DNA from: Bacteroides faecium
Lineage (GTDB): Bacteria; Bacteroidota; Bacteroidia; Bacteroidales; Bacteroidaceae
Assembly: GCF_012113595.1 (NCBI RefSeq)
Contig: NZ_CP050831.1
Coordinates: forward strand, 4,402,001 to 4,466,000
Direction of reading: 5' to 3'
Length of the DNA stretch: 64,000 nucleotides
Shown here: piece by piece, positions 1-7,196 of the stretch
Layout of the letters: each line of letters opens with the position of its first letter
Position numbering within the stretch: position 1 is the stretch's first letter
The notes under the pieces: model-generated
Seen by the model: only the letters and a program-made list of their open reading frames with translations
Told to the model about the DNA's origin: nothing
Databases searched by the model: none
Position numbers and translations under genes: made by a program

Positions 1-61
1 CGTTAGCTAAATCACCTGAAACTCTGTATCTCAAACCAATTTCTATTTCTTTTGTATTCAT
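1..61 (-). CDS. Partial CDS, N-terminus only, unknown
   Basis: A leftward reading frame starts with ATG at 59-61 and is open to the window edge, giving about 20 residues beginning MNTKEIEIG. The start is preceded by the same ACGATT-ATG context seen before other genes of this element, which supports it as a real start. Too short to assign a function. Confidence 0.45.
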   Translation of the reverse strand, partial: MNTKEIEIGLRYRVSGDLAN

Positions 62-103
62 AATCGTGCATATTACGCAGGGCTTTCACCCTGCTGGTTA
101 AAC

Positions 104-388
104 TTATCTTTTATCTATCACTAAGTAATGGTCTGCTAAGCATTTAACCCATTGTATTCTATACTTTCTTGAAGCACATCTAAATTCAATATCTCTTATA
201 GCAGAAAGAATATCAGACGCGCTTTCATTATAATATTTTGCGAGTATAGTTAGTACATGATAGCTTTCTTGCGGTGTAAAGTGTAAAGAACTTCTATATC
301 TCTTTGCTGTCTCATATACCCTCTTTGAGAATGATTCAATAGTCTCAAAATCTTCTTTTCTATAATTAAAAAGGTCTGTTGCTTTCAT
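104..388 (-). CDS. Hypothetical phage protein, 94 aa
   Basis: Small, charged, probably all-helical protein with no motif I recognise. Its start (388) faces the XRE repressor gene across a 190-bp region with four palindromic operator-like sites. It is therefore probably the first gene of a leftward transcript controlled by that repressor. The ATACGATA-ATG start context resembles other starts in this element. Function unknown. Confidence 0.6.
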   Translation of the reverse strand: MKATDLFNYRKEDFETIESFSKRVYETAKRYRSSLHFTPQESYHVLTILAKYYNESASDILSAIRDIEFRCASRKYRIQWVKCLADHYLVIDKR

Positions 389-412
389 TATCGTATATCT
401 TTTAATTGTTAT

Positions 413-572
413 TCAAACTATGTTTTGATTATTACGACGCAAATATCAAACTTTATTTTGAATAAACCAAATTTTGATAGAAAAATTTTCAAATTATTTT
501 TTGATACTATTCTTATATATTCTATGTATAATTTGAAAACTATTCCTATCTTTGCATCAAATTATAATTTGA
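413..572. promoter_or_regulatory. Four-site operator region (TCAAA-N6-TTTGA) of the left repressor
   Basis: Four 16-bp sites with the pattern TCAAA-N6-TTTGA lie at 413-428, 446-461, 489-504 and 557-572. The last, TCAAATTATAATTTGA, is a perfect palindrome. They fill the divergent region between the 94-aa gene and the XRE gene. The 557 site overlaps the expected transcription start just after a TATCTTTG -7 box at 547-554. Inference: this is the operator array of the adjacent XRE repressor, with autoregulation. Confidence 0.72.
547..554 (+). promoter_or_regulatory. -7 box TATCTTTG for the XRE gene
   Basis: TATCTTTG matches the Bacteroides -7 consensus TAnnTTTG and lies 24 nt before the ATG at 578. 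The nearest upstream TTTG (532-535) is only 11 nt away, so the -33 element is non-standard. The box is directly followed by the perfect palindrome at 557-572. Confidence 0.5.
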
Positions 573-577
573 ATATC

Positions 578-823
578 ATGCTAAGAGTACAAGAAATCTG
601 CAAACAGCAGGGTATTACCATGCAAGACCTTGCTAAAAGAATGGGAGTGACATATCAAGCCCTGTATGCCGCCGTGTCCGGCAACCCTACCATTGGGAAG
701 TTAGGAGAAATAGCAAAGGCTTTAGGTGTAGGAATAACTGATTTGCTGAATGAAGACAAGGAAGAAAACGCTATCACTTGCCCACACTGCGGAAAGAAAA
801 TTAAATTAGAGAAAGGAGAATAA
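578..823 (+). CDS. XRE-family repressor with C-terminal zinc ribbon, 81 aa
   Basis: DNA-binding regulator. From the ATG at 578 the protein starts MLRVQEICKQQG and holds a Cro/CI-type helix-turn-helix (MQDLAKRMGVTYQALYAAVSG) over about residues 12-60. It ends in a short CPHCGKKIKL zinc-knuckle-like tail. A longer frame is open upstream to 425, but that stretch contains the -7 box and operator palindromes, so the 578 start is preferred. The next gene begins 1 nt after its stop, so the two are co-transcribed. Likely controls the flanking TCAAA-N6-TTTGA sites. Confidence 0.8.
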   Translation: MLRVQEICKQQGITMQDLAKRMGVTYQALYAAVSGNPTIGKLGEIAKALGVGITDLLNEDKEENAITCPHCGKKIKLEKGE

Positions 824-824
824 T

Positions 825-1730
825 ATGGACTATTTAATAATTGGAATACTATTCTTTGTAGGAAATGCCATTTGGAGTATTGCCTTTTTATTTTATCAAT
901 CTTACGCAGAGAAGAAAGGTGAAAATATAGCTCTTAAAGAAGATTCTAAAGAAATCGCAATGCTTACAGAATTAGGGAAAAACATGGCTACTAAATCCGA
1001 TATACGCGAAATAACATTAATAGCAGAAAGAACAAAAAATGAAGCAACCAAAGAATCGGCACAGAGTATATCTTATGAAACCGAAAAAGGCAAAAATCTT
1101 GCAACCAAAGAAGATATTGAAGAAATAACTAAAGGAATGGAAATCATAAAGAATGAAATATCTTTTGAAAATCAAAGAAAACATTCCTATATTGAGCAAA
1201 GAACTACCCGCTTTATAGAAATCCTACATTTAGCAGAAGAACTACAATTATACAAAAATCAACTTTTATATTATTTATATGATAAACATTCAGTAGAAAA
1301 GCTATCAACATTGATAAATGATGCGAACAAAACATTGTTGAAATTAAATCACGAAAACCGTTTGCTGATGGTTTCTATTGACGATGAGTATACAATAAAA
1401 CGCATTAATAACCTTGTAGATAGTTCACAGCATTATGTCACATTTATATGTTATATTGCGAGCAATGCTATAAGTTCTCTTTCTGATTGGAAGACATTTT
1501 TTGATTTATCCAATCAAGACCCAAACAATTCCGCATTATCTAAAATGGCAATAGATAGCATAGAGCAATGGAAGAAAATAAGGAATGAATTTGAAAACGA
1601 CATAAAAGAAAAAGAAGAAAAACTATATGATGATATGGTTAAATATTTAGCAGCCTTAAAAAGATTGTTCAGACAAGAGTTTTATTTGAAATTTGATTTT
1701 GTGAACCAAACAGAAAAGCCGGAGCACTAA
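825..1730 (+). CDS. Membrane-anchored coiled-coil protein, 301 aa
   Basis: The N-terminus (MDYLIIGILFFVGNAIWS) is a single membrane segment, followed by a long charged helical region. Residues 40-100 contain repeated (A)TKxDIxEIT-type units, suggesting a coiled coil. No catalytic motif seen. It forms a two-gene unit with the XRE repressor (1-nt gap), so it would be expressed from the lysogen. That makes it a candidate for superinfection exclusion or another lysogenic trait, but this is inference from position only. Confidence 0.65.
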   Translation: MDYLIIGILFFVGNAIWSIAFLFYQSYAEKKGENIALKEDSKEIAMLTELGKNMATKSDIREITLIAERTKNEATKESAQSISYETEKGKNLATKEDIEEITKGMEIIKNEISFENQRKHSYIEQRTTRFIEILHLAEELQLYKNQLLYYLYDKHSVEKLSTLINDANKTLLKLNHENRLLMVSIDDEYTIKRINNLVDSSQHYVTFICYIASNAISSLSDWKTFFDLSNQDPNNSALSKMAIDSIEQWKKIRNEFENDIKEKEEKLYDDMVKYLAALKRLFRQEFYLKFDFVNQTEKPEH

Positions 1731-1741
1731 GCCCCGGCTCA

Positions 1742-2179
1742 TTAATTGATTAGCCCTTTGAATTTCAACCGACTTACGATTTCGGTGTAAATATACTCTA
1801 TATCCTGTCTAAAGTCTTTATATTGTTGATAGAGAAAAACAACATCTGCCAAATTGTTCGATATTGTGCATGGTTTTACGTTAGGAAACACTTCTTCCAA
1901 GCTCTTTCTAACTCCATTAGGCATACGACCACCGGCTAATACACTGGGGGAAAAGAGGAAAAGAACGATGAAAAGAAACTTCTTTCTCTGAGTAATACAT
2001 TCTACCTGTGGTGGGAAGGCCATCTCTGACAATACCTCTTTGAACCATTCATATATCACTGGGATAAGTTCCAAATCCGACAACACTGGTGCCGATAATT
2101 CATTTTCTCTCTCTGAAAGTCTTGATTTTTGTTCACGTATAGCCTTGAGTTCCGAAACTACTGAAAATTCTTTTACCAT
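1742..2179 (-). CDS. Hypothetical protein, 145 aa
   Basis: Unrecognised protein. Residues 1-30 are charged and helical (SELKAIREQKSRLSEREN). The centre has a short hydrophobic run (KKFLFIVLFLFSPSVLAGG). Its stop lies 12 nt from the stop of the membrane protein gene, so the two converge. It is downstream of the integrase and the 61-aa gene on the leftward transcript. A 10-codon upstream frame with the ACGATT-ATG context precedes it (2187-2219). Confidence 0.6.
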   Translation of the reverse strand: MVKEFSVVSELKAIREQKSRLSERENELSAPVLSDLELIPVIYEWFKEVLSEMAFPPQVECITQRKKFLFIVLFLFSPSVLAGGRMPNGVRKSLEEVFPNVKPCTISNNLADVVFLYQQYKDFRQDIEYIYTEIVSRLKFKGLIN

Positions 2180-2205
2180 AGCACGATTATTTTAAAAGTA
2201 AATAG

Positions 2206-2275
2206 TATATTTGCATCATAATCGTGTAAGATTTGGGAGAATTAAGCTTGGTCGTGCTCGCTGGTTCTCCTTTTC
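2206..2275 (+). ncRNA. Candidate small rightward RNA with own promoter and terminator
   Basis: TATATTTG at 2206-2213 fits the Bacteroides -7 box on the + strand. About 25 nt further a hairpin GGAGAA (2236-2241) / TTCTCC (2265-2270) is followed by TTTT, a small intrinsic terminator. All neighbouring genes run leftward. This suggests a transcript of about 55 nt, but no -33 TTTG is present, so the call is weak. Confidence 0.3.
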
Positions 2276-2460
2276 TATTTTAAAAGCCTTCTATTTTTAA
2301 GAATTGCTTTATTTCTTTTATCCATTTCTCTACTCCATATTGAAGCATTATAGATAGACGTTGCATACAATCTTAGTTCCTCACTATTTATGAGAAAATC
2401 AACCTGTAATGCTTTTTGCATTGATTCAGCATACAAGTGTTGGTCGATATTATTATCCAT
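2275..2460 (-). CDS. Hypothetical protein, 61 aa
   Basis: Small charged protein with no recognisable motif. It starts 15 nt after the stop of the integrase gene on the same strand, so it is probably co-transcribed with it. Position next to an integrase would fit a small excisionase-like or accessory protein, but no helix-turn-helix is evident. Confidence 0.5.
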   Translation of the reverse strand: MDNNIDQHLYAESMQKALQVDFLINSEELRLYATSIYNASIWSREMDKRNKAILKNRRLLK

Positions 2461-2474
2461 ATTAGTTATTGATT

Positions 2475-3485
2475 TTACTTTTTAAAAAACAAATCACCGC
2501 TAATTGACCTTGCCGTATCATCACCAGTCAACCGGATATACCGGAAGAAGTTTTGCTCTGTCCGATGCCCAGTTAACCTCATTATTTCCAGTGTTTTCAT
2601 CCGCCCGGTCAGATACATATTTGTCGCCGCACTCCTTCGGGCTGTGTGACTGCTGATTAGCTCCCATTTCTCACGGGTAACAGTTCTTAGTTCGCCGCCT
2701 TCTGTATAGGAAAAAGTGATTTTATCATTTAGGCCGATTTCTTTCATTATCACTTTCAGGTACTTGTTGAAGTACTGAATACAGAGGCCGCAAGGAACAA
2801 ATCCGTTGTACTTCTCGAATATCTCTTTCACATAGTCATGTGCCGGAACTTTCACATTAACATTCGTTTTCTTGGTTCGTTTTACAATGTATCCGTTTTG
2901 CAGGTTGGTTGCCGTCAATGTGGAATAGTCGGAATATCTTAGCGCAGTCAGGCAACCAATAACAAACAGGTCACGGATACGCTCTTTCGCCTTTCTCTTG
3001 TCCTGTTTCTCAAACTTGTAGTAGTATATCCTAGTGATTTCATTCATTGAGAGAAAAACCGCATTTGTAGGCTCGCATTTCAAATCAATCTCATCGTAGG
3101 TAACATCTACTGCATAATTGTATTGCGATGCTCTACGGACAAGTGTTTGCACTTTCAGGATATATCCTACTATCGTGTTATGTCTTAATCCTTGGTCTTC
3201 CAGGTAAATGATGAAATCGTCTAGGAACTCAGCCGTCACCGAATTGGTGAATATATCACAGTCAAACTCTAATGAGAAGTTATCTATGTGCTTTATTATC
3301 GCATCATAAACGGCTGCATAGTGTTCAGACTTGCGTCTGCTTCGCTTTTCAAGTACATCCCGGATGAAGTCAGTGAAATAGATTCCTTCTAAGGGCTTCT
3401 CGCTCCGGAAGTGGTTAATGTAGTCCTTTCTCGCTGTGCGGGTGGGGACAGGTTGTAATACTGATAATGCTTTGGTCGTATCATT
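2475..3485 (-). CDS. Tyrosine recombinase (phage integrase); 5' start unclear
   Basis: Site-specific recombinase. Numbered from the GTG at 3239 the catalytic residues are all present: Arg101 (ALRYSDY), His198-x-x-Arg201 (HTARR), His225 (TGHR) and the nucleophile Tyr234 (FFRYIRL). The frame is open a further 82 codons upstream, to a TAA at 3486-3488. That part reads like a normal SAM-like core-binding domain (KDYINHFRSEKPL...), giving about 336 aa, the usual family size. No ATG lies in frame there. The only nearby ATG (3482-3484) is one frame off. A 254-aa GTG start would remove most of the core-binding domain. I therefore annotate the whole open frame and treat the start as disturbed, possibly by a one-base loss just after that ATG. 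Confidence 0.85.
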   Translation of the reverse strand, partial: NDTTKALSVLQPVPTRTARKDYINHFRSEKPLEGIYFTDFIRDVLEKRSRRKSEHYAAVYDAIIKHIDNFSLEFDCDIFTNSVTAEFLDDFIIYLEDQGLRHNTIVGYILKVQTLVRRASQYNYAVDVTYDEIDLKCEPTNAVFLSMNEITRIYYYKFEKQDKRKAKERIRDLFVIGCLTALRYSDYSTLTATNLQNGYIVKRTKKTNVNVKVPAHDYVKEIFEKYNGFVPCGLCIQYFNKYLKVIMKEIGLNDKITFSYTEGGELRTVTREKWELISSHTARRSAATNMYLTGRMKTLEIMRLTGHRTEQNFFRYIRLTGDDTARSISGDLFFKK

Positions 3486-3500
3486 TTAAAGGGTTAGCAA

Positions 3501-3609
3501 CTTGGTTTTTTGGGTATTTTTTGTAATTTTGTAGAGAGACAGTCACTTATTGCAAAATTTACCAAATTAGTGGATTTTAGAGGCGGGTATTGAGTTGCCC
3601 GCCTTTTTT
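3501..3609 (+). ncRNA. Candidate small RNA divergent from the integrase gene
   Basis: CTTG at 3501-3504, a 19-nt gap and TAATTTTG at 3524-3531 match the Bacteroides promoter pattern with one -33 mismatch. The expected transcript starts near 3538. It ends at a GC-rich hairpin AGGCGGG (3581-3587) / CCCGCCT (3598-3604) with six T, an intrinsic terminator on the + strand. All flanking genes are on the other strand. No ORF of useful size lies within. A regulatory RNA of about 70 nt is the simplest reading. Confidence 0.5.
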
Positions 3610-3610
3610 G

Positions 3611-3823
3611 TCATTTATTAAACTTATGCTCCTGACACCAGTTTGATTTTCCAACTTTGAAATCACCAATTCCACAACGGAGATTCTTTTCACGCTCCCA
3701 ATAACTTCCGGGCATAAAAGAAGGTTCTTTCACTATTTCACTCGTAAAGTGAAGACAATTACCACAGCAAGGGCACTTCTTCTGAAAACCCTGCTTTTCT
3801 CTGTTTTCTGACTGTTTACTCAT
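3611..3823 (-). CDS. Small zinc-ribbon protein, 70 aa
   Basis: Contains KKCPCCGNCLHF, a lone cysteine (RCGIG) and a C-x2-H (WCQEH) that together could bind one zinc. Such small proteins are common in Bacteroides phage early operons. Last gene of the leftward early cluster before the integrase, and 12 nt after the Lar-like gene. Function unknown. Confidence 0.6.
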   Translation of the reverse strand: MSKQSENREKQGFQKKCPCCGNCLHFTSEIVKEPSFMPGSYWEREKNLRCGIGDFKVGKSNWCQEHKFNK

Positions 3824-3835
3824 ATCTTTTTTCTT

Positions 3836-4069
3836 TTAAACGTTTCTTTTATTCCATTTTTCAATAATTTCATTTTCATGCTGCTCAAATTGAGGCGCAA
3901 ACGTAAAACCGTCGCTATTTTTCTTGCAAAATACAGTAATCTCTATAGCAGGATTTACATAGCAATTATCATTCTTACATGATAAACAGAGTGATGCAGG
4001 TAAATATTGACGTTCTAACACTGGTATTTCACCACAAAATGGGCATGGCAATATTACTTTTTTATTCAT
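3836..4069 (-). CDS. Lar-like restriction alleviation protein, 77 aa
   Basis: The layout LPCPFCGE near residues 7-14, a second Cys pair (CLSCKNDNC) and a C-terminal WNKRN motif match the Lar family, whose Rac-prophage member modulates type I restriction. That function is inferred from family only. It lies 2 nt after the ASCH gene and next to a methyltransferase gene, a context that fits protection against host restriction. Confidence 0.65.
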   Translation of the reverse strand: MNKKVILPCPFCGEIPVLERQYLPASLCLSCKNDNCYVNPAIEITVFCKKNSDGFTFAPQFEQHENEIIEKWNKRNV

Positions 4070-4071
4070 TT

Positions 4072-4509
4072 CTATTCTGATTTAAGTTTCTTAATCACAT
4101 CATCAACAACATTCCTTGCATCCTCTGATAGATTGTCATATTCCCAAAATGATAGTCTCCCTTTTGCCGGAATAGGCTTTTTGAATAACACAGGATTAGC
4201 CAATACCCAGTTATAAACTCCTTTATCCGCCCAAATGGATGGATGGTTTTGCACGCAGTCTACAATCTCCACACTGCCGATGATGGAGCCAAAAGGCATA
4301 TTTCCAAACATGGTTTCTTTAGCTATTGTAGCAAATGCTGCCTTTGTCTGCGCATCAGTTAGGTCAACGCTAAACTTTCTACCATGGGAACCGGAAGCAT
4401 GAATAAGGACACGTCCACGGAAATTTGTTCGCCAACTCCGGTTCTCAATATCCTTGATGCCGTGGACTATCAAAGAGGCCCACGGTTGTTTTATTGTTAT
4501 TGCTTTCAT
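4072..4509 (-). CDS. ASCH-domain protein, 145 aa
   Basis: The N-terminus (KAITIKQPWASLIVHGIKDIENRSW) and the following FRGRVLIHASG are typical of the ASCH fold, a PUA-like RNA/nucleotide-binding beta barrel. A later GSIIGSVEIVDCV also fits. Family members include RNA-binding proteins and N4-acetylcytidine amidohydrolase (YqfB type). Which applies here is unknown. It lies between the methyltransferase and Lar-like genes in the operon. Confidence 0.75.
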   Translation of the reverse strand: MKAITIKQPWASLIVHGIKDIENRSWRTNFRGRVLIHASGSHGRKFSVDLTDAQTKAAFATIAKETMFGNMPFGSIIGSVEIVDCVQNHPSIWADKGVYNWVLANPVLFKKPIPAKGRLSFWEYDNLSEDARNVVDDVIKKLKSE

Positions 4510-4526
4510 TTCTATTCTGATTTGTA

Positions 4527-5495
4527 TTATTTAAAAAATCCCAATTCTTTACTTAGTCTCTTTTTTGCTATGCCTATATAGTTAGGATTAAGCTCAGCTC
4601 CTACATAATAGCGGTTGAGCTTCCTGGCAACTACGGCCGTAGTACCAGAACCCATGAACGGGTCAATTACGATACCATCTTCAGGGCAGCCCGCTTTAAT
4701 GCAATCAACTATCAAATTCTCTGGAAATACTGCAAAGTGTGCATCTTTATAAGAGGATGTTGGAATGTGCCAAACTGAACGTTTATTAGCTTTGTCTGCA
4801 TACTGATATTCACGTGTCGTACTCTTCCGGAACATCGGATTGGATTCCTCCAAACTGTTAGCAGTCGCAAAAGCCTTATATCCTACATTCTCAACTTTGC
4901 CAAGCCTACTTTTTACGCTTTGAGAAGCTGTCTGCTGAATAGATTTACTATCAAAATAGTATTTTTTACTCTTTGATAAGAGAAAGATGTATTCATGCGA
5001 CTTCGTACATCTATCCGTAACACTTTCCGGCATCGGATTAGGTTTACTCCAAATGATATCCTGCCGCAAATACCAACCATCGGCACGAAGAGCAAAAGCA
5101 AGCATCCACGGAATGCCTATTAAATCTTTATTTTTGCATCCCGTACACTGTTTTACCAATGTAGCTTTGCCAAGTGTCCCTCTATTTGTTCCTTGCTTAT
5201 AATTCATTGCATTATCTGGGAAACGCGCTGCACCTTTCATGGAACCAGCATAGCTGTCTCCGATATTCACCCACAATGTACCATCGTTTTTTAAAACCCG
5301 ATAAACCTCATGGAATACATTCACTAATTTCTCAATATATTCTTCCGGAGTTTTTTCAAGTCCTATTTGAGCTTCATTGCCATAGTCACGTAGCCCGTAA
5401 TATGGTGGAGAAGTAACACAGCAATTAATACTCTTATCTGGAAGTGATTGCAACCAAGTAAGACATTCTGCATTATATATTTGATTTAGATTCAT
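4527..5495 (-). CDS. Site-specific DNA methyltransferase (beta class), 322 aa
   Basis: Transfers a methyl group from SAM to adenine N6 or cytosine N4 in DNA. Motif IV TSPPY lies near residues 28-32 and the SAM-binding motif DPFMGSGTT near residue 280. This order (catalytic first, SAM second) defines the beta class. No restriction endonuclease is adjacent, so it is an orphan phage methyltransferase. TSPPY is often seen in N4-cytosine enzymes, but the target base cannot be set from the sequence. Likely protects phage DNA or tags it for regulation. Confidence 0.88.
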   Translation of the reverse strand: MNLNQIYNAECLTWLQSLPDKSINCCVTSPPYYGLRDYGNEAQIGLEKTPEEYIEKLVNVFHEVYRVLKNDGTLWVNIGDSYAGSMKGAARFPDNAMNYKQGTNRGTLGKATLVKQCTGCKNKDLIGIPWMLAFALRADGWYLRQDIIWSKPNPMPESVTDRCTKSHEYIFLLSKSKKYYFDSKSIQQTASQSVKSRLGKVENVGYKAFATANSLEESNPMFRKSTTREYQYADKANKRSVWHIPTSSYKDAHFAVFPENLIVDCIKAGCPEDGIVIDPFMGSGTTAVVARKLNRYYVGAELNPNYIGIAKKRLSKELGFFK

Positions 5496-5509
5496 ATCTA
5501 TTTCGGTTA

Positions 5510-6145
5510 TTAGTCAAACAATTTAAATTCATACACCCAAACAAAAGGATTATGTTCCCATGTCCCTCTTCCGGATACTTTGTTTATCAAAGCGGCAAAG
5601 GCTTCACGGGGAGTAGAAAATGGATACTGACCTATATATCCAATATTTGAAGTAAATCCGTATTGTACACCCTTTAAATGTTCTTCAATTCCTTCTTTTA
5701 AGCAATCTTCATCTGATATGTCTTGTAAACGTTCTACTCCGACATTGGTAATTCTGATTTTATATGGCATATGTTCAGCCTTGACAAACATTTTGTTTTT
5801 CCATCCTGCGCCAGTACTGCACTTATCAGGCAGACCGCAATGAAGTTCATAGAAAACATATTCGTAGCTCATTGCCACCACCAAAACTTCACCTATCCGG
5901 AGTGGAGAAGTTATAGTATCACAGAAGTAATTATCTGTTATCTTATCCTTTATACCAAAATAGATATTTTCATCCTTTGGATTTGTCTTTTGGCTGTCAG
6001 GAACAGGAACTAATACAAAGTTGGAATTGATAGATGCATAGTAATTCAGCTTCTTATCCGCAATTATTCTCCTTGTAATTCGTTTCCGACCATCCAATAC
6101 AGCCTTCGTTAAGCCGTATTTATCATTGAACATGATTTTCTTCAT
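5510..6145 (-). CDS. Phage ASCH-like protein, 211 aa
   Basis: The start MFNDKYGLTKAVLDGRKRIT followed by TRR, the LRIGEVLVVAMSYEY strand and the RLQDISDEDCLKEGI segment are hallmarks of a larger ASCH/PUA-like family common in phages of Bacteroidetes. RNA or modified-nucleotide binding is assumed from the fold. It lies directly upstream of the methyltransferase gene. Confidence 0.7.
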   Translation of the reverse strand: MKKIMFNDKYGLTKAVLDGRKRITRRIIADKKLNYYASINSNFVLVPVPDSQKTNPKDENIYFGIKDKITDNYFCDTITSPLRIGEVLVVAMSYEYVFYELHCGLPDKCSTGAGWKNKMFVKAEHMPYKIRITNVGVERLQDISDEDCLKEGIEEHLKGVQYGFTSNIGYIGQYPFSTPREAFAALINKVSGRGTWEHNPFVWVYEFKLFD

Positions 6146-6163
6146 ATCTGTTCTTATTTTTAA

Positions 6164-6421
6164 TTATTCGACTTGTTCCTCACCTTCACGTATTAGGGTA
6201 AAAGGTAGTTTGGCACCACAATTCACACAATAAGCTGTTTTACCCCTGTTTAAGGAACCCCCATCGGAATATTCCCCACCGGAATATATGCCGTCGGAAT
6301 TATGCACACTCGTGTAACTCATTCTAAACAGATCACTATACTGATAACCGTAAAAACCATCGCAATAAGGGCAAGGAAGCGGTTGTGCTTCAGTTACTTT
6401 TATGGAGATTTTTTTGCTCAT
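6164..6421 (-). CDS. Zinc-ribbon hypothetical protein, 85 aa
   Basis: Two CxxC pairs (PCPYCDG near residue 18 and YCVNCGAK near residue 67) form a rubredoxin-like zinc ribbon around a Gly/Ser-rich middle. The frame is open to an ATG at 6451, but that start would lie inside the upstream 36-aa gene. The ATG at 6421 (MSKKISIKV) overlaps it by a few codons less and is preferred. Function unknown. Confidence 0.6.
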   Translation of the reverse strand: MSKKISIKVTEAQPLPCPYCDGFYGYQYSDLFRMSYTSVHNSDGIYSGGEYSDGGSLNRGKTAYCVNCGAKLPFTLIREGEEQVE

Positions 6422-6429
6422 TTCTTTCT

Positions 6430-6540
6430 TTATATTAAATTTCGTAAGCAATATTCAACTATCCAATAAAGGATAAAATAAAAGGCCGCATATAGTCCAA
6501 TGATGGAGAATACGGCCAATAAGTATTTAAGTGATTTCAT
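6430..6540 (-). CDS. Single-span membrane peptide, 36 aa
   Basis: Small ORF starting MKSLKYLLAVFSIIG, with one hydrophobic helix (residues 5-30). Its ATG overlaps the stop of the DnaC-like gene as ATGA (6537-6540), the same coupling used by other genes here. That argues it is translated. Function unknown. Confidence 0.55.
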   Translation of the reverse strand: MKSLKYLLAVFSIIGLYAAFYFILYWIVEYCLRNLI

Positions 6541-7196
6541 CGTCTGCTTTTTCCTTTGATTTCGATTACATTAAACATTTCATTGATTCGGTCTGCGATA
6601 TATTCCCCATATTTAGGCTCAAACTCTTCCGGCTGCATATTGGTAGTCATAAACGTTTTGCATATCCTACGATTGTCGTATCTGGATTGGAGAATATACT
6701 GTATTATATCCATTTCAGAACCAAAGTATTTTACCCTTGGTTCTTTCCCTACTTCGTCAATACCTAGGGCAATTCCGTTTAACCCATCGTATTTAGAAAT
6801 ACCATCAACTCCCTTTCTGGTGTATTGATTAGAAATGAATGTAGCTGATTCAATAGGAAATCCACCAGATAAGTAATATCCGGTTTCGTCTTTACCATTG
6901 CTATACCTGTCGTACAATTGGACAATTTTCAATATCGTGGATTTACCAGTTCCAACAGGACCATACAGTAATAAACCTTTGTTTCCATCTAGTTTTTCCG
7001 ATCCCTTGATGAGATATAAAAAAAGCTCGTTCATAAAATCACGATTTCTTTCATCAACAGTGAATTCGGGACATGCCAATAAACAGCACCTACGGAAAAG
7101 AGCTGAAGAATTCCTGAAAGCAACTGCATCATAACTTGACCGTCCGAACTTTAACGGCACACTCTGAGGATTGATTTGATTTCTGATTGTTTCCAT
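6537..7196 (-). CDS. DnaC/IstB-like AAA+ ATPase (helicase loader), 219 aa
   Basis: Probably loads the replicative helicase at the phage origin. Walker A GPVGTGKS spans residues 79-86, Walker B is IDEVG near 146-150, and the sensor segment is TFMTTNM followed by a basic end (RINEMFNVIEIKGKSRR). It overlaps the replication initiator gene by 68 nt in another frame, a pairing common for phage initiator and loader genes. No helicase gene is seen, so the host DnaB is probably used. Confidence 0.82.
   Translation of the reverse strand: METIRNQINPQSVPLKFGRSSYDAVAFRNSSALFRRCCLLACPEFTVDERNRDFMNELFLYLIKGSEKLDGNKGLLLYGPVGTGKSTILKIVQLYDRYSNGKDETGYYLSGGFPIESATFISNQYTRKGVDGISKYDGLNGIALGIDEVGKEPRVKYFGSEMDIIQYILQSRYDNRRICKTFMTTNMQPEEFEPKYGEYIADRINEMFNVIEIKGKSRR

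Noticed and set aside
425..577. Longer N-terminus for the XRE repressor from 425
   Set aside because: This stretch contains the -7 box and three palindromic sites, so it is regulatory DNA.
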